A stretch of 64,000 nucleotides of DNA from Desulfosarcina sp. BuS5 (GCF_028752835.1 NZ_CP087952.1:2912501-2976500), one strand, 5' to 3'. Counted from the stretch's first letter, positions 12,274 to 23,320 are shown. Made by a program: numbers and translations. The notes: generated by a model from the sequence alone, not told the origin.

Positions 12274-12896
12274 TATGCCACCACCTTTTCCAAATATTCA
12301 TCTACAAGTCTATCCTGATCTTCAGCCGTAATTTTGCTTTTTATCATCTCTTCCGCTTTTACAAGGGCCTTCTCAAGTATTTCTTCTTTGAGCTTAATCC
12401 TGGCCTTTTTAAATTCATTCTCAATATTCCTGCGCGCCTGTTCTTCAAGTTTTACCGCCGCAGATTCAGCCTCCTTCAAAATTCTTTCTTTGGCATCATT
12501 CCCCTGCTTGACATACTCTGCAATAAGCTTCTCTGTCTCCTGATCTAATTTATCCAGCTTATCCTGATAGCGCGACAGCTCCATTTCAGCGGCTTTTTTC
12601 CCGGCTTCCAATTCATTCAGTTCATCTTTTATCCCTTTTATCCTGGAGCTGAGTCCATCAGAAACAGGTTTGCGCAAAAGCAAAAAAAGCGCAATCGCCA
12701 AAACAGCAAAATTCATCACTCTATATGTATCTGTTGCAACCCAGCCTTTGGACCCATGCTCACCGCCTGAGGAGGCTGTCGCAAGGCCGCCCATCCAGAT
12801 AACAAATAAAGAAACGAAAAAAATTATTACGCTCTTTTTATTTAAAAAAAGCTTTTTGCATATTACGCCAGGGCATTTTATAATACTTGAACCCAT
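12273..12896 (-). CDS. atpF: ATP synthase F0 b subunit
   Basis: Membrane-anchored stalk subunit. An N-terminal hydrophobic segment (about residues 22-41) is followed by a Ser/Gly-rich linker, a second hydrophobic segment (about 60-76) and a long charged helix that dimerises with b'. The extra N-terminal hydrophobic stretch resembles a signal peptide, a feature seen in deltaproteobacterial b subunits. Length is 207 residues. It overlaps its upstream and downstream neighbours by one or a few bases. Confidence 0.93.
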   Translation of the reverse strand: MGSSIIKCPGVICKKLFLNKKSVIIFFVSLFVIWMGGLATASSGGEHGSKGWVATDTYRVMNFAVLAIALFLLLRKPVSDGLSSRIKGIKDELNELEAGKKAAEMELSRYQDKLDKLDQETEKLIAEYVKQGNDAKERILKEAESAAVKLEEQARRNIENEFKKARIKLKEEILEKALVKAEEMIKSKITAEDQDRLVDEYLEKVVA

Positions 12897-13321
12897 TAAA
12901 CAGCCCTCCCCAAAATTTTTTTCCCAATAGCATCTGTAAAAGTTGTAAGTTCCTTTTGCAGCGATACTCGTACACTTTCAGCATCCTTGGCAATTCTTTT
13001 ACGAACTTCCGCAAGATTTTCTTGAGCCGTTTTATTTATCTTATCTATAATCTCTTTTTCCTCTTCAGCAGCAACCGAGAGAAAAGCGTCCTTCTCCTTA
13101 AGGCCCTTAGCTCTTGCATCTCTTACCCCTACAGCATAAGCATCCTCTGCATCTCTCGCGCTCCCGTTCAAAGTGTTAATTGCACGCTCTATCCCTGTAA
13201 ATTTGTTCTTCCTTTCAAGCACAATACGTCTAATAGGCTTGTACAACAGGATATTAAGCAACCATATAAGTAAAATAAAATTAACAATCTGAATAATAAG
13301 CGATACATCAAGGCTAACCAT
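12896..13321 (-). CDS. atpF': ATP synthase F0 b' subunit
   Basis: Second, shorter b-type subunit (141 residues): a single N-terminal membrane helix (about residues 7-27), then LLYKPIRRIVLERK and a charged helix. Paired b and b' genes are known from photosynthetic bacteria and many Desulfobacterota. It is the first gene of the operon here. No a (atpB) or c (atpE) gene precedes it; bactofilin does, so the rest of F0 must be encoded elsewhere. Confidence 0.92.
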   Translation of the reverse strand: MVSLDVSLIIQIVNFILLIWLLNILLYKPIRRIVLERKNKFTGIERAINTLNGSARDAEDAYAVGVRDARAKGLKEKDAFLSVAAEEEKEIIDKINKTAQENLAEVRKRIAKDAESVRVSLQKELTTFTDAIGKKILGRAV

Positions 13322-13421
13322 TAATGACCTCCATATTAAATTTTAATGAATAGTACTTGTAAAATTTTAAAATATGTAACATTAAAATCTTTCAAATGTC
13401 AAACATTTTTTGCAGTGCAAT

Positions 13422-13823
13422 TTATCCTTCCATGTCATCCTGTGGATCAATGAAGCTGGCCGGATTCTCTGATAATAATTTACTTTCGTTCATGGAGCAG
13501 TGTCCATTAAATACTACCCCGGTTTCTATTAAAATAACAGGGGCATGAATATCTCCGGTTATCCGGGCCGGGGGGCTGATCTCAATTCTGTCGCGAGCCT
13601 CTAAGGAGCCGTTAATTTCTCCTTTGATTATTGCTACATCTACCTCTATATCGGCATTTATAATTGCCTTTTCACCTATGATAACCGTCCCGCCGGCACT
13701 TATAATCTTTCCTTTTACATTACCGTCAAGTCTTATGGTATCACTGAAATTGATTGTGCCTTCTATGCTTGCGTTTACTCCAATATAAGTAGATACTCTG
13801 CCACTCTTGTTGGTTTTTTTCAT
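13422..13823 (-). CDS. Bactofilin
   Basis: Polymer-forming cytoskeletal protein of the bactofilin (DUF583) family, 133 residues. The core is a series of short beta-helix turns with repeating G/I/V spacing (IEGTINFSDTIRLDGNVKGKI, then GTVIIGEKAIINADI), flanked by short disordered ends. Bactofilins help organise cell-wall synthesis and shape, which fits its place just after rodA in the mre-mrdA-rodA block. It has no catalytic residues to check. Confidence 0.9.
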   Translation of the reverse strand: MKKTNKSGRVSTYIGVNASIEGTINFSDTIRLDGNVKGKIISAGGTVIIGEKAIINADIEVDVAIIKGEINGSLEARDRIEISPPARITGDIHAPVILIETGVVFNGHCSMNESKLLSENPASFIDPQDDMEG

Positions 13824-13842
13824 ATTCTCCCCGTTAACAGTA

Positions 13843-14946
13843 CTATGAATGCATAAACCGCCGCATACTTACATTCATTAAAATACCGATGCTGATCATT
13901 ACAGTTAAAACTGATGAGCCGCCATAGCTGATAAACGGTAAAGGCACCCCTACAACAGGTACTATTCCGGCAACCATCCCGATATTAATAAATATTTCCC
14001 AAGTCAGCATTGTTGTGATTCCCACGGATAAAATCGTTCCGAACGAATCTCTGCAACCATACGCAATATTCAACCCGCAGACAATAAGCATGAAAAGAAT
14101 AAAAAGAAGAACAGCAGAACCTACAAAACCCCATTCCTCGGCCAGCACTGAAAAAATAAAATCCGTATGCTCTTCCGGAAGAAAAGAAAATGCATTCTGA
14201 GTTCCCTTTAAAAACCCCTTGCCGTAGAGCATTCCCGAACCAATAGCAATTTTCGATTGAATAATATGATAGCCCGTTCCCAGGGGATCTCGATCCGGAT
14301 CCAGAAATGTTAAAATTCTCTGCTTCTGATATTCTTTCAAAAAAAAACATATAGACGGGACCGTTATTCCACAAAAAGTAGTAATATAGATAAGTGTCCG
14401 TCTTTCAATCTTAACAAAAAAAGTCATAGAACCGGCAATTAAAAGAATAAGCATCGCCGTTCCAAGATCAGGCTGTTTAACTATTAAAATAAAAGGTACT
14501 GCAACCAGTATAAAAGGTATGAAGAGATCTTTCATCTTCAACCCGGTTGTTTTGGCCAGACTAGAATAATACCTTGCAAGGAGAATGATTGTTGCTATTT
14601 TAACGAGCTCGGAGGGTTGAAGAGAAACCGATAATATTGTCAGCCAGCGTCTTGATCCTCCGACATATCTGCCAAAAAAGAGCACTGAAATCAAAAGAAT
14701 TATGCAAAACACATAAATTACTCCAGCCCAACGTTCCAGGGCCTTATAATGGAACAGGAAAGAGATAATCATGGCTGTCAAACCTATACCATACCATATC
14801 AACTGCTTGACACACAAAACCTTTTGCGGAGCAGATATCCCCGCTGTTACAGCGCTGTAAAGCGTAATCAGCCCAATAAAACCTATAATCACAGTCAAAC
14901 AGAGCAATCCCCAGTCAAAATATTGCACAAGGCGTCTATCGAACAT
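13843..14946 (-). CDS. rodA: Rod-shape-determining peptidoglycan glycosyltransferase RodA
   Basis: SEDS-family polytopic membrane protein (367 residues, about ten hydrophobic segments) that polymerises lipid II during elongation together with the PBP2 encoded just upstream. Family signatures include KQPDLGTA, the acidic loop after FLDPDRDPLGTGYHIIQS, FLPEEHTDFIFSVLAEEWGF and the C-terminal PLPFISYGGSS. It overlaps the 3' end of mrdA by 11 bases, consistent with coupled translation. Confidence 0.96.
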   Translation of the reverse strand: MFDRRLVQYFDWGLLCLTVIIGFIGLITLYSAVTAGISAPQKVLCVKQLIWYGIGLTAMIISFLFHYKALERWAGVIYVFCIILLISVLFFGRYVGGSRRWLTILSVSLQPSELVKIATIILLARYYSSLAKTTGLKMKDLFIPFILVAVPFILIVKQPDLGTAMLILLIAGSMTFFVKIERRTLIYITTFCGITVPSICFFLKEYQKQRILTFLDPDRDPLGTGYHIIQSKIAIGSGMLYGKGFLKGTQNAFSFLPEEHTDFIFSVLAEEWGFVGSAVLLFILFMLIVCGLNIAYGCRDSFGTILSVGITTMLTWEIFINIGMVAGIVPVVGVPLPFISYGGSSVLTVMISIGILMNVSMRRFMHS

Positions 14947-16780
14947 TATTGATAGTCTCCTCCGTCATCCCCTCGAAATACGTCCTGATGACCTCACTGG
15001 CAATTGGAGCAGCAATGCTCGACCCATGTTCACCATGTTCAACGATTACGGCAACAGCTATTTCCGGATCAACCGAGGGTGCATACGCCACAAACCAGGC
15101 ATGGGGCTTCAGAAAAAAAGACCGCTCCTCTTCACTTAAGGAATCATCTTTTTTACGACTGACTACCTGGGCGGTCCCTGTTTTTCCACAAATTTCTATG
15201 CCGTCCAATCTGGACCCCCAGGCCGTTCCTTTTCTATCGTTAACAACTTTCCACAAACCCTTTTTTACCAACTCCATTACTTTGGCTGAAACAGGCAGCT
15301 TTCCGGCGACAAGAGGCGCACTTTTCCTTACGATCTCCCCTTCAGCAGTTTCTATTGCTTTTATAATCAGCGGCTTGTATAGTGTTCCACCATTAGCTAC
15401 AGCCGAAATTAAAATCAGCATTTGTAAAGGTGTAACAAGATTGTACCCCTGTCCTATAGCCACTGAAAGGGTCTCTCCACCCTGCCATGAAACACCGGTA
15501 CGCTGTTTTTTCCAGTTTGCCGTCGGGACAAGCCCATCCGCTTCGTGGTCAAGATTAATACCCGTGTAGGATCCGAGCCCGCATGCTTTTGCATACCAGG
15601 CCAACCTGTCTATCCCGAGCTTCTGGCCTACCTGATAAAAAAACACGTCACAAGACTCGGCAAGAGCCTTTACCACATCTACGGAACCATGTCCCGCTCT
15701 TTTCCAGCACCTGTAAACACGATTACCGTACCGGTAATGACCAGGACAAAAAAAGGTGGTATTCTCATCTATAACACCCTCCTCAAGGCCGGCCATGGCC
15801 GTAATTATCTTATAAGTCGAAGCCGGGGGGTATTCGCCCTGTATGGCCTTGTTCTCCATCGGCCTGAACGGATTTGTAATCAGAGAATCCCATTCCTTGT
15901 GGGACATTCCGCTGACAAAAAAATTCTGGTCAAATGATGGGCTGCTGGCCATGACCAGGATCTCTCCTGAAGAAGGGATCATAGCAAGAACGGCGCCTGC
16001 CCTGTTGTTTAAAAGATCTTCCGTCTTTTTCTGCAGGACATGGTCAATGGTAAGATATATATTATGACCGGGCTTTGAATCGACGGTTTTTAAAACCCTT
16101 ATCACCTGACCTGCAGCATTAACTTCCACCTGGCGGCCGCCGCGCTTACCCCTTAAAAAATCGCCCTGAGTCTTTTCAACACCGAATCTGCCTATAAAAT
16201 CACCACTCTTGCATCCGGTATATTGACCGGCCTTCAACTCATCAGAATTAATTTCTCCCAAATATCCTATAATATGTGTTCCGCTATACCGATAAATATA
16301 ATGCCGCCTCGGTTTTACATCCACAACCACACCGGGGAGATCAAATTTATGCGCTTCTATGCGAGCCAGCAAATCACGCCCTATATCCTTTTGTAAAATA
16401 ATCGGTTTATAAGAGGCGCATTTTGTCCGTGCGATCTTTTCTTTAAGCTCTTTAAAAGGAATAGATGTATAACTTGAGAGCCTGTTTATTGTATTTTCAA
16501 CCGGCTTTGCATCTTTTAATATTATGCCCAAATCAAAAGACGGTCTGTTATTCACCAAAAGGGTCCCATTCCGGTCAAAAATCAGTCCCCGCTGGGGGTC
16601 TATAGTCTGTAAGCGGATACAATTATTTTCAGAAAGACGTCGGAATTCATCCCCGGCTATAATCTGAAGATAAAAAAGGCGGACAAAGAGAATCGCAAAA
16701 GCAGCCATTATACAAAAAAATGCTAAGGATAATCTCTGATGATACCACTCACTATCAGCAGTTTTTAAATAACTACCCAA
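14936..16780 (-). CDS. mrdA: Penicillin-binding protein 2
   Basis: Elongation-specific transpeptidase that crosslinks peptidoglycan in the periplasm. One N-terminal membrane anchor (about residues 20-40), a dimerisation domain with the R-G-IFDRNG motif near residue 64-72, then the transpeptidase domain with S321-T-Y-K324 as nucleophile, SCD near 376 and KTGTAQ near 523. At 614 residues it is normal for PBP2. It partners with RodA (next gene) and the Mre proteins upstream. Confidence 0.97.
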   Translation of the reverse strand: MGSYLKTADSEWYHQRLSLAFFCIMAAFAILFVRLFYLQIIAGDEFRRLSENNCIRLQTIDPQRGLIFDRNGTLLVNNRPSFDLGIILKDAKPVENTINRLSSYTSIPFKELKEKIARTKCASYKPIILQKDIGRDLLARIEAHKFDLPGVVVDVKPRRHYIYRYSGTHIIGYLGEINSDELKAGQYTGCKSGDFIGRFGVEKTQGDFLRGKRGGRQVEVNAAGQVIRVLKTVDSKPGHNIYLTIDHVLQKKTEDLLNNRAGAVLAMIPSSGEILVMASSPSFDQNFFVSGMSHKEWDSLITNPFRPMENKAIQGEYPPASTYKIITAMAGLEEGVIDENTTFFCPGHYRYGNRVYRCWKRAGHGSVDVVKALAESCDVFFYQVGQKLGIDRLAWYAKACGLGSYTGINLDHEADGLVPTANWKKQRTGVSWQGGETLSVAIGQGYNLVTPLQMLILISAVANGGTLYKPLIIKAIETAEGEIVRKSAPLVAGKLPVSAKVMELVKKGLWKVVNDRKGTAWGSRLDGIEICGKTGTAQVVSRKKDDSLSEEERSFFLKPHAWFVAYAPSVDPEIAVAVIVEHGEHGSSIAAPIASEVIRTYFEGMTEETINNVR

Positions 16781-16793
16781 AGTTCCCTCGAAA

Positions 16794-16903
16794 TATAGGC
16801 TTTAAGATAATGATTTTGGGAAGGCCAGAGGAAGAAAGGCGTATTATAATACTCCGACAACCGATAACGCACCCAAAATCTTTATCTTAAAGCCTATAAC
16901 GCA
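16794..16903. repeat. Dispersed hairpin repeat, copy 4
   Basis: Between mreD and mrdA. Its ends are a clean inverted repeat, TATAGGCTTTAAGATAA against TTATCTTAAAGCCTATA, and the centre GGCGTATTATAATACTCCGAC with ACCGATAACGC is the shared core read in reverse. Best example of the family's terminal symmetry. Confidence 0.8.
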
Positions 16904-16905
16904 AA

Positions 16906-17412
16906 CTATGACCGTTCAGAGTATAGTCGCTTATCCAAAATTATAAAGACTTGTTTAAAACCGGCAAGAAGAAAAGGACCTGTAATGAAAGCGCATATAA
17001 CCTGGCTTTGAAAGAAATGAATGATATAAATGTCTTGGCGTCCACCTGGTTCCAGGATAAAAAAAATTCCAAAAAACATTACATTCTGCAATATAACACC
17101 CAATACAACAGCAAAAAACAATATAAATCTGTTTTCAGCGTGAAAAAATCGTATAACACACTTGCAACAGATATATAACCAGATATATGTCGTCGAGTAA
17201 AGGCCGAAACTACCGCCTGAAAGGCCGTCAATGAAAAATCCGCACAACAGAACCACCGGCAGGCTTTCCCGAAGTGAGCGGAAAAGACCGAGGTAAATTA
17301 TAAAGGGGATTAATATATCATAGAATGAATCAAAAAAAGGGATGGACGACATAATAACAGTCTGGGCAATAACAAGACATATTATAGCCACCGCATAAAA
17401 ACAAAATAGCAT
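16906..17412 (-). CDS. mreD: Rod-shape-determining membrane protein MreD
   Basis: Small hydrophobic protein (168 residues, about five membrane segments) of the elongasome. It overlaps the mreC stop by one base and sits in the canonical order mreB-mreC-mreD-mrdA. The family is poorly conserved, but GFFIDGLSGGSFGLYS resembles the MreD G-(x)-D-hydrophobic signature. Confidence 0.9.
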   Translation of the reverse strand: MLFCFYAVAIICLVIAQTVIMSSIPFFDSFYDILIPFIIYLGLFRSLRESLPVVLLCGFFIDGLSGGSFGLYSTTYIWLYICCKCVIRFFHAENRFILFFAVVLGVILQNVMFFGIFFILEPGGRQDIYIIHFFQSQVICAFITGPFLLAGFKQVFIILDKRLYSERS

Positions 17413-18251
17413 CAGTCTTTAACATCCGTTTCTATCCCGGTAAGATTGGTCTTATTTAATATGACCATAACCTCTTCAAGCTTTTCAAAGTCAACATAGG
17501 GTGTAACATCGACCTCCTGAAAAAGACCTGAATTTCGTTTTATAACTTTAGAAACATATCCAATACGAAGCCCTTTTGGAAAAACACCGTCAAGCCCCGA
17601 CGTCACTACAGTATCCCGAGGGACTACATCTTCCTTGCGCAATGCATATTTGAGGATACAGAGACCCGATCGACCACCTTGAAGCAGCCCGCGAGCCCTT
17701 GTTCTTTGCACGAGCGTATCCACAGCACTATTTCCGTCTGTAATCAGAAGAACTTTAGAATAATGTTCCGCTACATCTGTAACCTGTCCTGCAATACCAT
17801 CCGGGACTACCACCGGCAGACCCCTTAAGATTCCATCAGCATTACCTTTGTCGATAATAATGGTTTGGAACCATGCTGATGGGTCTTTTCCGATTACTTC
17901 GGCTGCAATGACCTCATCGGTTAAAGTTTTTTTAAAATTAAGAAGGTGGCGGAGACGTATATTTGAAAGTTCCGCTTCATAACAAAAATTATTTCTTTCT
18001 ATGGCATTGCTTAATTCTTTTTTCAGCATCCTATTCTCGTTAGCCACTGAGATAAGATTAAAGTAATTATTCCAAATGCTTTCGAGAAACTTCAGAGAGT
18101 TTGAAATGGCATCCTGGAAAGGGGCCATGATAAAAATAGAAAGGCGGCCATATTCATGAAAAGGATAACGGCTGGTAATGGAAAGAGCTACGATGTTGGC
18201 GACAATCATAATAATCAAGCCAATAATCACAACCGTTTTTTTTGAGAACAT
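17412..18251 (-). CDS. mreC: Rod-shape-determining protein MreC
   Basis: Periplasmic elongasome scaffold, about 279 residues: one N-terminal membrane helix (about 5-24), a coiled coil (about 60-90), then the beta-barrel MreC domain containing VIGKDPSAWFQTIIIDKG, a typical family stretch. The open frame continues upstream into mreB, but the ATG at 18251 lies just after the mreB stop and gives a normal N-terminus, so that start was chosen. Confidence 0.94.
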   Translation of the reverse strand: MFSKKTVVIIGLIIMIVANIVALSITSRYPFHEYGRLSIFIMAPFQDAISNSLKFLESIWNNYFNLISVANENRMLKKELSNAIERNNFCYEAELSNIRLRHLLNFKKTLTDEVIAAEVIGKDPSAWFQTIIIDKGNADGILRGLPVVVPDGIAGQVTDVAEHYSKVLLITDGNSAVDTLVQRTRARGLLQGGRSGLCILKYALRKEDVVPRDTVVTSGLDGVFPKGLRIGYVSKVIKRNSGLFQEVDVTPYVDFEKLEEVMVILNKTNLTGIETDVKD

Positions 18252-18255
18252 ATAT

Positions 18256-19490
<1,235 letters not shown>

Positions 19491-19532
19491 ACCGCTACCA
19501 GAAATGGATTGCTATTACAAGTAAAAAATCTT

Positions 19533-20624
19533 CTATAAAATTTTTTTCATAACAGCATCATGCAATTCCGGCCGAAACGCCTTGATCTTGTTATTTTGGC
19601 GCAATGGATGCACACGGTTGGTTAAAAGAATAATTATCACTGAACGTTCCGGATCCATCCAAAAGGAGGTGCCTGTAAAACCGAGGTGACCGACACTCTT
19701 TTTCGAAAAAAACAGTCCGCTGCTGGAAGCTGGAGAGGAAGGCGTATCAAAACCAAGCGCCCGGCCCGCATGATCATCTCTCTTTAAAAATTCACTCATT
19801 AAATTTCTATCAAAAAGATTCGGCACAACCAGATGTCCATGAACAATATCCATGATGAATGATAACAGCTTAAAAACAGCTCCCGCGCTGCCAAAAAGCC
19901 CGGCATGTCCGGCAATACCTCCTAATGCATAGGCATTATCATCATGAACTGCACCTTTTAAAAGAATTTTACGCCAGGGGCATACTTCAGTGGCTGCAAA
20001 AATATCATTATCAAGCCCCAACATCTTAAGATCAACAAAAAACAGGCTCTCAGCAGAGCCGTTACCAAGTTTCAAGGGCGCGTAAATCTCTTCAGTCGTG
20101 AACCTGTCAAGACGTCGTCCTGATACATTTTCAACAATCAATCCCAGTATCATAAACCCGAGATCACTATACAAAGTCTTTTTCCCGGCCGGATACAATA
20201 ATGGTTCTTTTACAAGATAAGCCCTTAAAGCCGCGGCCCTCCTGTTTTCAGGAAGTCTGCGTAAATCCTTGTAATATTCCCTGTAATCAGGAAGACCGGA
20301 ATTATGATAGAGCAAATTGCTAATCGTTATCTCTTTTTTATCATTATCTCCGAATCCGGGGAGTATCGAGGCTACGCTTTGACCCAAAAATAATTTTTTC
20401 CGTTCAATCAGCTTCATCACGGCAAGAGTGGTAGCCAGTGGTTTGGTAAGAGATGCCAAATCAAAGATTGTCTCTTCGGTCATGGGAGTTTTGGAAAAAA
20501 TATCCGCGCAACCATATGCCTTGCAAAATAACTGTTTCCTATCTTTTGAAACCAGTAAAACACCGCCGGGGAAGACTCCCTCCGCAACGCCTCTTGCCAT
20601 AAGAGTATCAGCTTGATCCATCAT
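19533..20624 (-). CDS. Beta-lactamase/transpeptidase-fold serine hydrolase
   Basis: Class C beta-lactamase-type hydrolase of 363 residues. The SxxK motif appears as SLTK near residue 59-62 within DLASLTKPLA. A Tyr motif (YSDLGF, where the usual Asn of YxN is Asp) and HLGFTGTSFW as the third motif follow. No signal peptide is evident, so a cytoplasmic or periplasmic role cannot be decided. It overlaps the LD-carboxypeptidase gene by 4 bases, which suggests joint work on cell-wall muropeptides. Esterase activity is an alternative. Confidence 0.82.
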   Translation of the reverse strand: MMDQADTLMARGVAEGVFPGGVLLVSKDRKQLFCKAYGCADIFSKTPMTEETIFDLASLTKPLATTLAVMKLIERKKLFLGQSVASILPGFGDNDKKEITISNLLYHNSGLPDYREYYKDLRRLPENRRAAALRAYLVKEPLLYPAGKKTLYSDLGFMILGLIVENVSGRRLDRFTTEEIYAPLKLGNGSAESLFFVDLKMLGLDNDIFAATEVCPWRKILLKGAVHDDNAYALGGIAGHAGLFGSAGAVFKLLSFIMDIVHGHLVVPNLFDRNLMSEFLKRDDHAGRALGFDTPSSPASSSGLFFSKKSVGHLGFTGTSFWMDPERSVIIILLTNRVHPLRQNNKIKAFRPELHDAVMKKIL

Positions 20625-21541
20625 TCTGCAAAACTTGTTGCAGCTTTGCTAAAAGCGAGCGTTTTTTTATACGTATCGAGCCTGGCGGCAAGTCCCATAG
20701 GAATAGTAATATTTGTTTTGCCGTGCCCTGCTTCAAATCCTGAAATAACAGGAAAATCAAAAGACCTGGTTATATCAGAAAAAATTTTCAACACCTCATT
20801 ATTGTCGCCGCAACCTTCAAATGAACCGATAATAAGGCCTGCAAGGCTCTCAAAACAACCGGCCTGTTTCAGATGGGTCAGCATCCTGTCGATTCTATAG
20901 GGGGCTTCACCCCTCTCTTCAACAAAAAGAATATGGCCATTATACTCCGGTTGAACAGAAGTGCCCAGCATATGACAAAGGATCGAAAGATTACCGCCTG
21001 AAACAGGCCCTGCAGCAACTCCTTTTTTGATTACAACACCATTTTTCGGTTTTACCAAAATTTTCTTGTCAGACATCAAAACAGCTCGCAAAGACTCCCT
21101 GGTAACTCTGTCGGCATCTCCGAAACTTGTTACCAGCGGACCGTGATAGGTAACAAGCCCGCATCTTGTATACAGGGCTGACAATATGGCGGTTATATCA
21201 CTGAACCCCACAAAGATCTTCGGATTTTTCTTGATCGCTTCATAATCCAAATATTGTAAAAGCCTGCTGGAACCGAATCCGCCCCTGGCGCAAATTATCG
21301 CCTTAACCTGCCTGTTTTTGAAAAGTCCGTTCAGCAGCTCCGCCCGCTCGGAATCGGAACCTGCCAGGTAACCACTGCGCCGGTAGATACCCCCGGGAAT
21401 ATAAACACATAACCCCATCGCCTCCAAAACCGCCGCGCCGCTCGCAAATTCATCAGCATCAAAAGGGCTCGCCGGAGCAGCAACTCCGATTAAATCGCCT
21501 TCGGCAAGTCTACGTGGAAGAATAAGAGCTTCTTTTCCCAT
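20621..21541 (-). CDS. ldcA: Muramoyltetrapeptide LD-carboxypeptidase (S66 family)
   Basis: Serine peptidase that removes the terminal D-Ala from muropeptide tetrapeptides during wall recycling. GVAAPASPFD at the N-terminus, RGGFGSSRLL, and GFSDITA with the nucleophilic Ser (near residue 114) are the S66 signatures; a Glu and a His nearer the C-terminus (SFEGCGDN and EAGHGKTN) complete the triad. Length 306 residues. It overlaps the following serine hydrolase and abuts the SPFH gene, so the four genes nfeD-SPFH-ldcA-hydrolase look like one operon. Confidence 0.92.
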   Translation of the reverse strand: MGKEALILPRRLAEGDLIGVAAPASPFDADEFASGAAVLEAMGLCVYIPGGIYRRSGYLAGSDSERAELLNGLFKNRQVKAIICARGGFGSSRLLQYLDYEAIKKNPKIFVGFSDITAILSALYTRCGLVTYHGPLVTSFGDADRVTRESLRAVLMSDKKILVKPKNGVVIKKGVAAGPVSGGNLSILCHMLGTSVQPEYNGHILFVEERGEAPYRIDRMLTHLKQAGCFESLAGLIIGSFEGCGDNNEVLKIFSDITRSFDFPVISGFEAGHGKTNITIPMGLAARLDTYKKTLAFSKAATSFAE

Positions 21542-22479
21542 TAACTTAAAGCGCCAATCTTTTCCTTTTTCTCTTTTACGGTGTCTATCACCTTAACTGC
21601 GGAAGCGACAAACCCGGAAATATCCGAAAGTGTTGTTGGAATTATCATTGTATTATTCTGCTTGGCCAGATTGCCGAATTCCTTGATATACTGTTCAGCG
21701 ATTCTAAGATTAACCGCATCCTTGCCGTTTTCCTTGCCAATCCCCATTGCGATTTTAGCTATACCACGGGCGGTAGCTTCGGCCACCTTCTCAATTTCCG
21801 CGGCTTTCCCTTCTGCCTCGTTGATGCGCTTCTGTTTTTCACCTTCCGATTCTGCAATCATAGCCTGTCTCTTACCCTCTGCCCGGTTTATTTCGGACTG
21901 TTTTTCACCTTCCGATTCTGCAATCACGGCCCTCTTGTCCCGCTCTGCCTTCATCTGTTTTTCCATTGACTCGATAATACTTTGGGGAGGTTCTATATCT
22001 TTGACCTCATACCTGGTCACCTTTACCCCCCAGGGATCGCTGGCCTCATCCACAGCTTGAACCACCTTTAAGTTGATAGTGTCCCGGGCCTTAAAGGTTT
22101 CGTCCAGGTCAAAGGTTCCGAAGATACTCCGCATGGTGGTTTGCGCAATCTGGGAAGTAGCATATTTATAATCTTCAATCCCATAAGCGGATCTTTTCGC
22201 ATCCACCACCTGGATATATAAAATACCGTCCACCCCGATTGAAACATTATCCTTTGTAATGCAGTTCTGCTGAGCCACATCAATGGCCTCCTCCTTTAAA
22301 GAGCGTTTGTATGAAACCTTGTCCAGAAAAGGGATCAGAATATAAAAACCGGCATCCAAAGTCCGGCTGTACTGCCCCAGCCTCTCAATGACATAGGCTG
22401 TTTTCTGCGGAACAATCCGGACTGTTTTAAAAAATGCTATTACAACAAGAATTACTATACCTATTCCTATATATTCCAT
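21541..22479 (-). CDS. SPFH/stomatin-like membrane protein (QmcA type)
   Basis: Stomatin/prohibitin-fold protein of 312 residues: an N-terminal membrane anchor (about 2-20), the SPFH domain beginning RIVPQKTAYVIERLGQYS, and a long helical stretch with the tandem repeat IAESEGEKQ...INRAEGK. Such proteins oligomerise into membrane microdomain scaffolds and often control proteases. Its partner NfeD is encoded immediately upstream, a classic pairing. Confidence 0.93.
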   Translation of the reverse strand: MEYIGIGIVILVVIAFFKTVRIVPQKTAYVIERLGQYSRTLDAGFYILIPFLDKVSYKRSLKEEAIDVAQQNCITKDNVSIGVDGILYIQVVDAKRSAYGIEDYKYATSQIAQTTMRSIFGTFDLDETFKARDTINLKVVQAVDEASDPWGVKVTRYEVKDIEPPQSIIESMEKQMKAERDKRAVIAESEGEKQSEINRAEGKRQAMIAESEGEKQKRINEAEGKAAEIEKVAEATARGIAKIAMGIGKENGKDAVNLRIAEQYIKEFGNLAKQNNTMIIPTTLSDISGFVASAVKVIDTVKEKKEKIGALS

Positions 22480-22528
22480 TAAATCCTCCTGTTTTCAGGT
22501 TTAGGGTTTCGGGTTTGGATGTTTCCTT

Positions 22529-22984
22529 TTATTCCTCAGTCTTTAATGACTCAACAAGCAATGTCAGGCTGTCTTGCCCGGTTATTTTAACATAATCCCC
22601 ATTTTTTATAATGTTTTCAGACAGGGTCTCTGCCTTCCAGGATGTGCCCTTGAAAAATACCTTGCCGAACTCTCCCTTTGTAAAGCTCTCCTGGGCCCTG
22701 GCCCTTTTACCGATAAAATCCTCTGTAGCGTCTTTTGCGTATTCCTTTTTAAACGATACCCTTTTTCTCAAAAAAACAAGCGATAATGTTGAGCATAAAA
22801 TAAAAATTAGTATCTGAAAAAAAATGCTGACATCTAAAACCAGAAGTAACAGCGCAGAACACCAGGCCCCGATACCAAAAAAAATAATAATAAGACCCGG
22901 CAGAATAAATTCAGCCACCGCACATACCAGGCCAATTATAAACCATACCATCGCTGGTTCATTGGATATTTCCGCAAATCCCAT
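22529..22984 (-). CDS. NfeD-family membrane protein
   Basis: Short NfeD (151 residues) with three or four hydrophobic helices followed by an OB-fold domain (residues about 95-148, with GEFGKVFFKGTSWKAE). NfeD proteins partner with SPFH proteins, and the SPFH gene follows by 49 bases. The long-form protease domain is absent, as in other nfeD1b-type genes. Confidence 0.9.
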   Translation of the reverse strand: MGFAEISNEPAMVWFIIGLVCAVAEFILPGLIIIFFGIGAWCSALLLLVLDVSIFFQILIFILCSTLSLVFLRKRVSFKKEYAKDATEDFIGKRARAQESFTKGEFGKVFFKGTSWKAETLSENIIKNGDYVKITGQDSLTLLVESLKTEE

Positions 22985-23027
22985 CTATCCTCCATCATAT
23001 AACATCCAGGAACATTTATAAGCAATA

Positions 23028-23056
23028 AATATACCGCCTTCGATAAGAACAAACAA
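23028..23056 (-). promoter_or_regulatory. Possible promoter for the nfeD-SPFH operon
   Basis: On the minus strand TTGTTT (23051-23056) and TATATT (23028-23033) are separated by 17 bases, a plausible sigma-70 promoter about 45 bases upstream of the nfeD start. Motif match only. Confidence 0.4.
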
Positions 23057-23300
23057 GTTTAAAAAATTCTTACATTTCCTCTTGCATGGTTGGGGAAATT
23101 ATTTCGTCCTAGCTCCTAATGGTTCCGAAATGAAACGCCTTGGCCAACCCAATTTTTTGCCGCTCATTTCAGTCATTGACAAATTGTATGCTGAGAAATA
23201 TATCAATACATGATTTATAGTATATATGCAATTTGTGAGAAATCAGGGCTGGTGTATGATCGGCCGACGTTGACGACAAATACGATGCACTATGATTCTA

Positions 23301-23320
23301 CCGGGGCGAAATCACCCCGG
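23301..23320. repeat. GC-rich stem-loop before the DUF4126 gene
   Basis: CCGGGG and CCCCGG form a 6-bp stem around an 8-base loop, 13 bases before the DUF4126 start codon, so it could mask or mark the translation start region. The remaining intergenic sequence 23057-23300 shows no gene or clear motif. Confidence 0.4.
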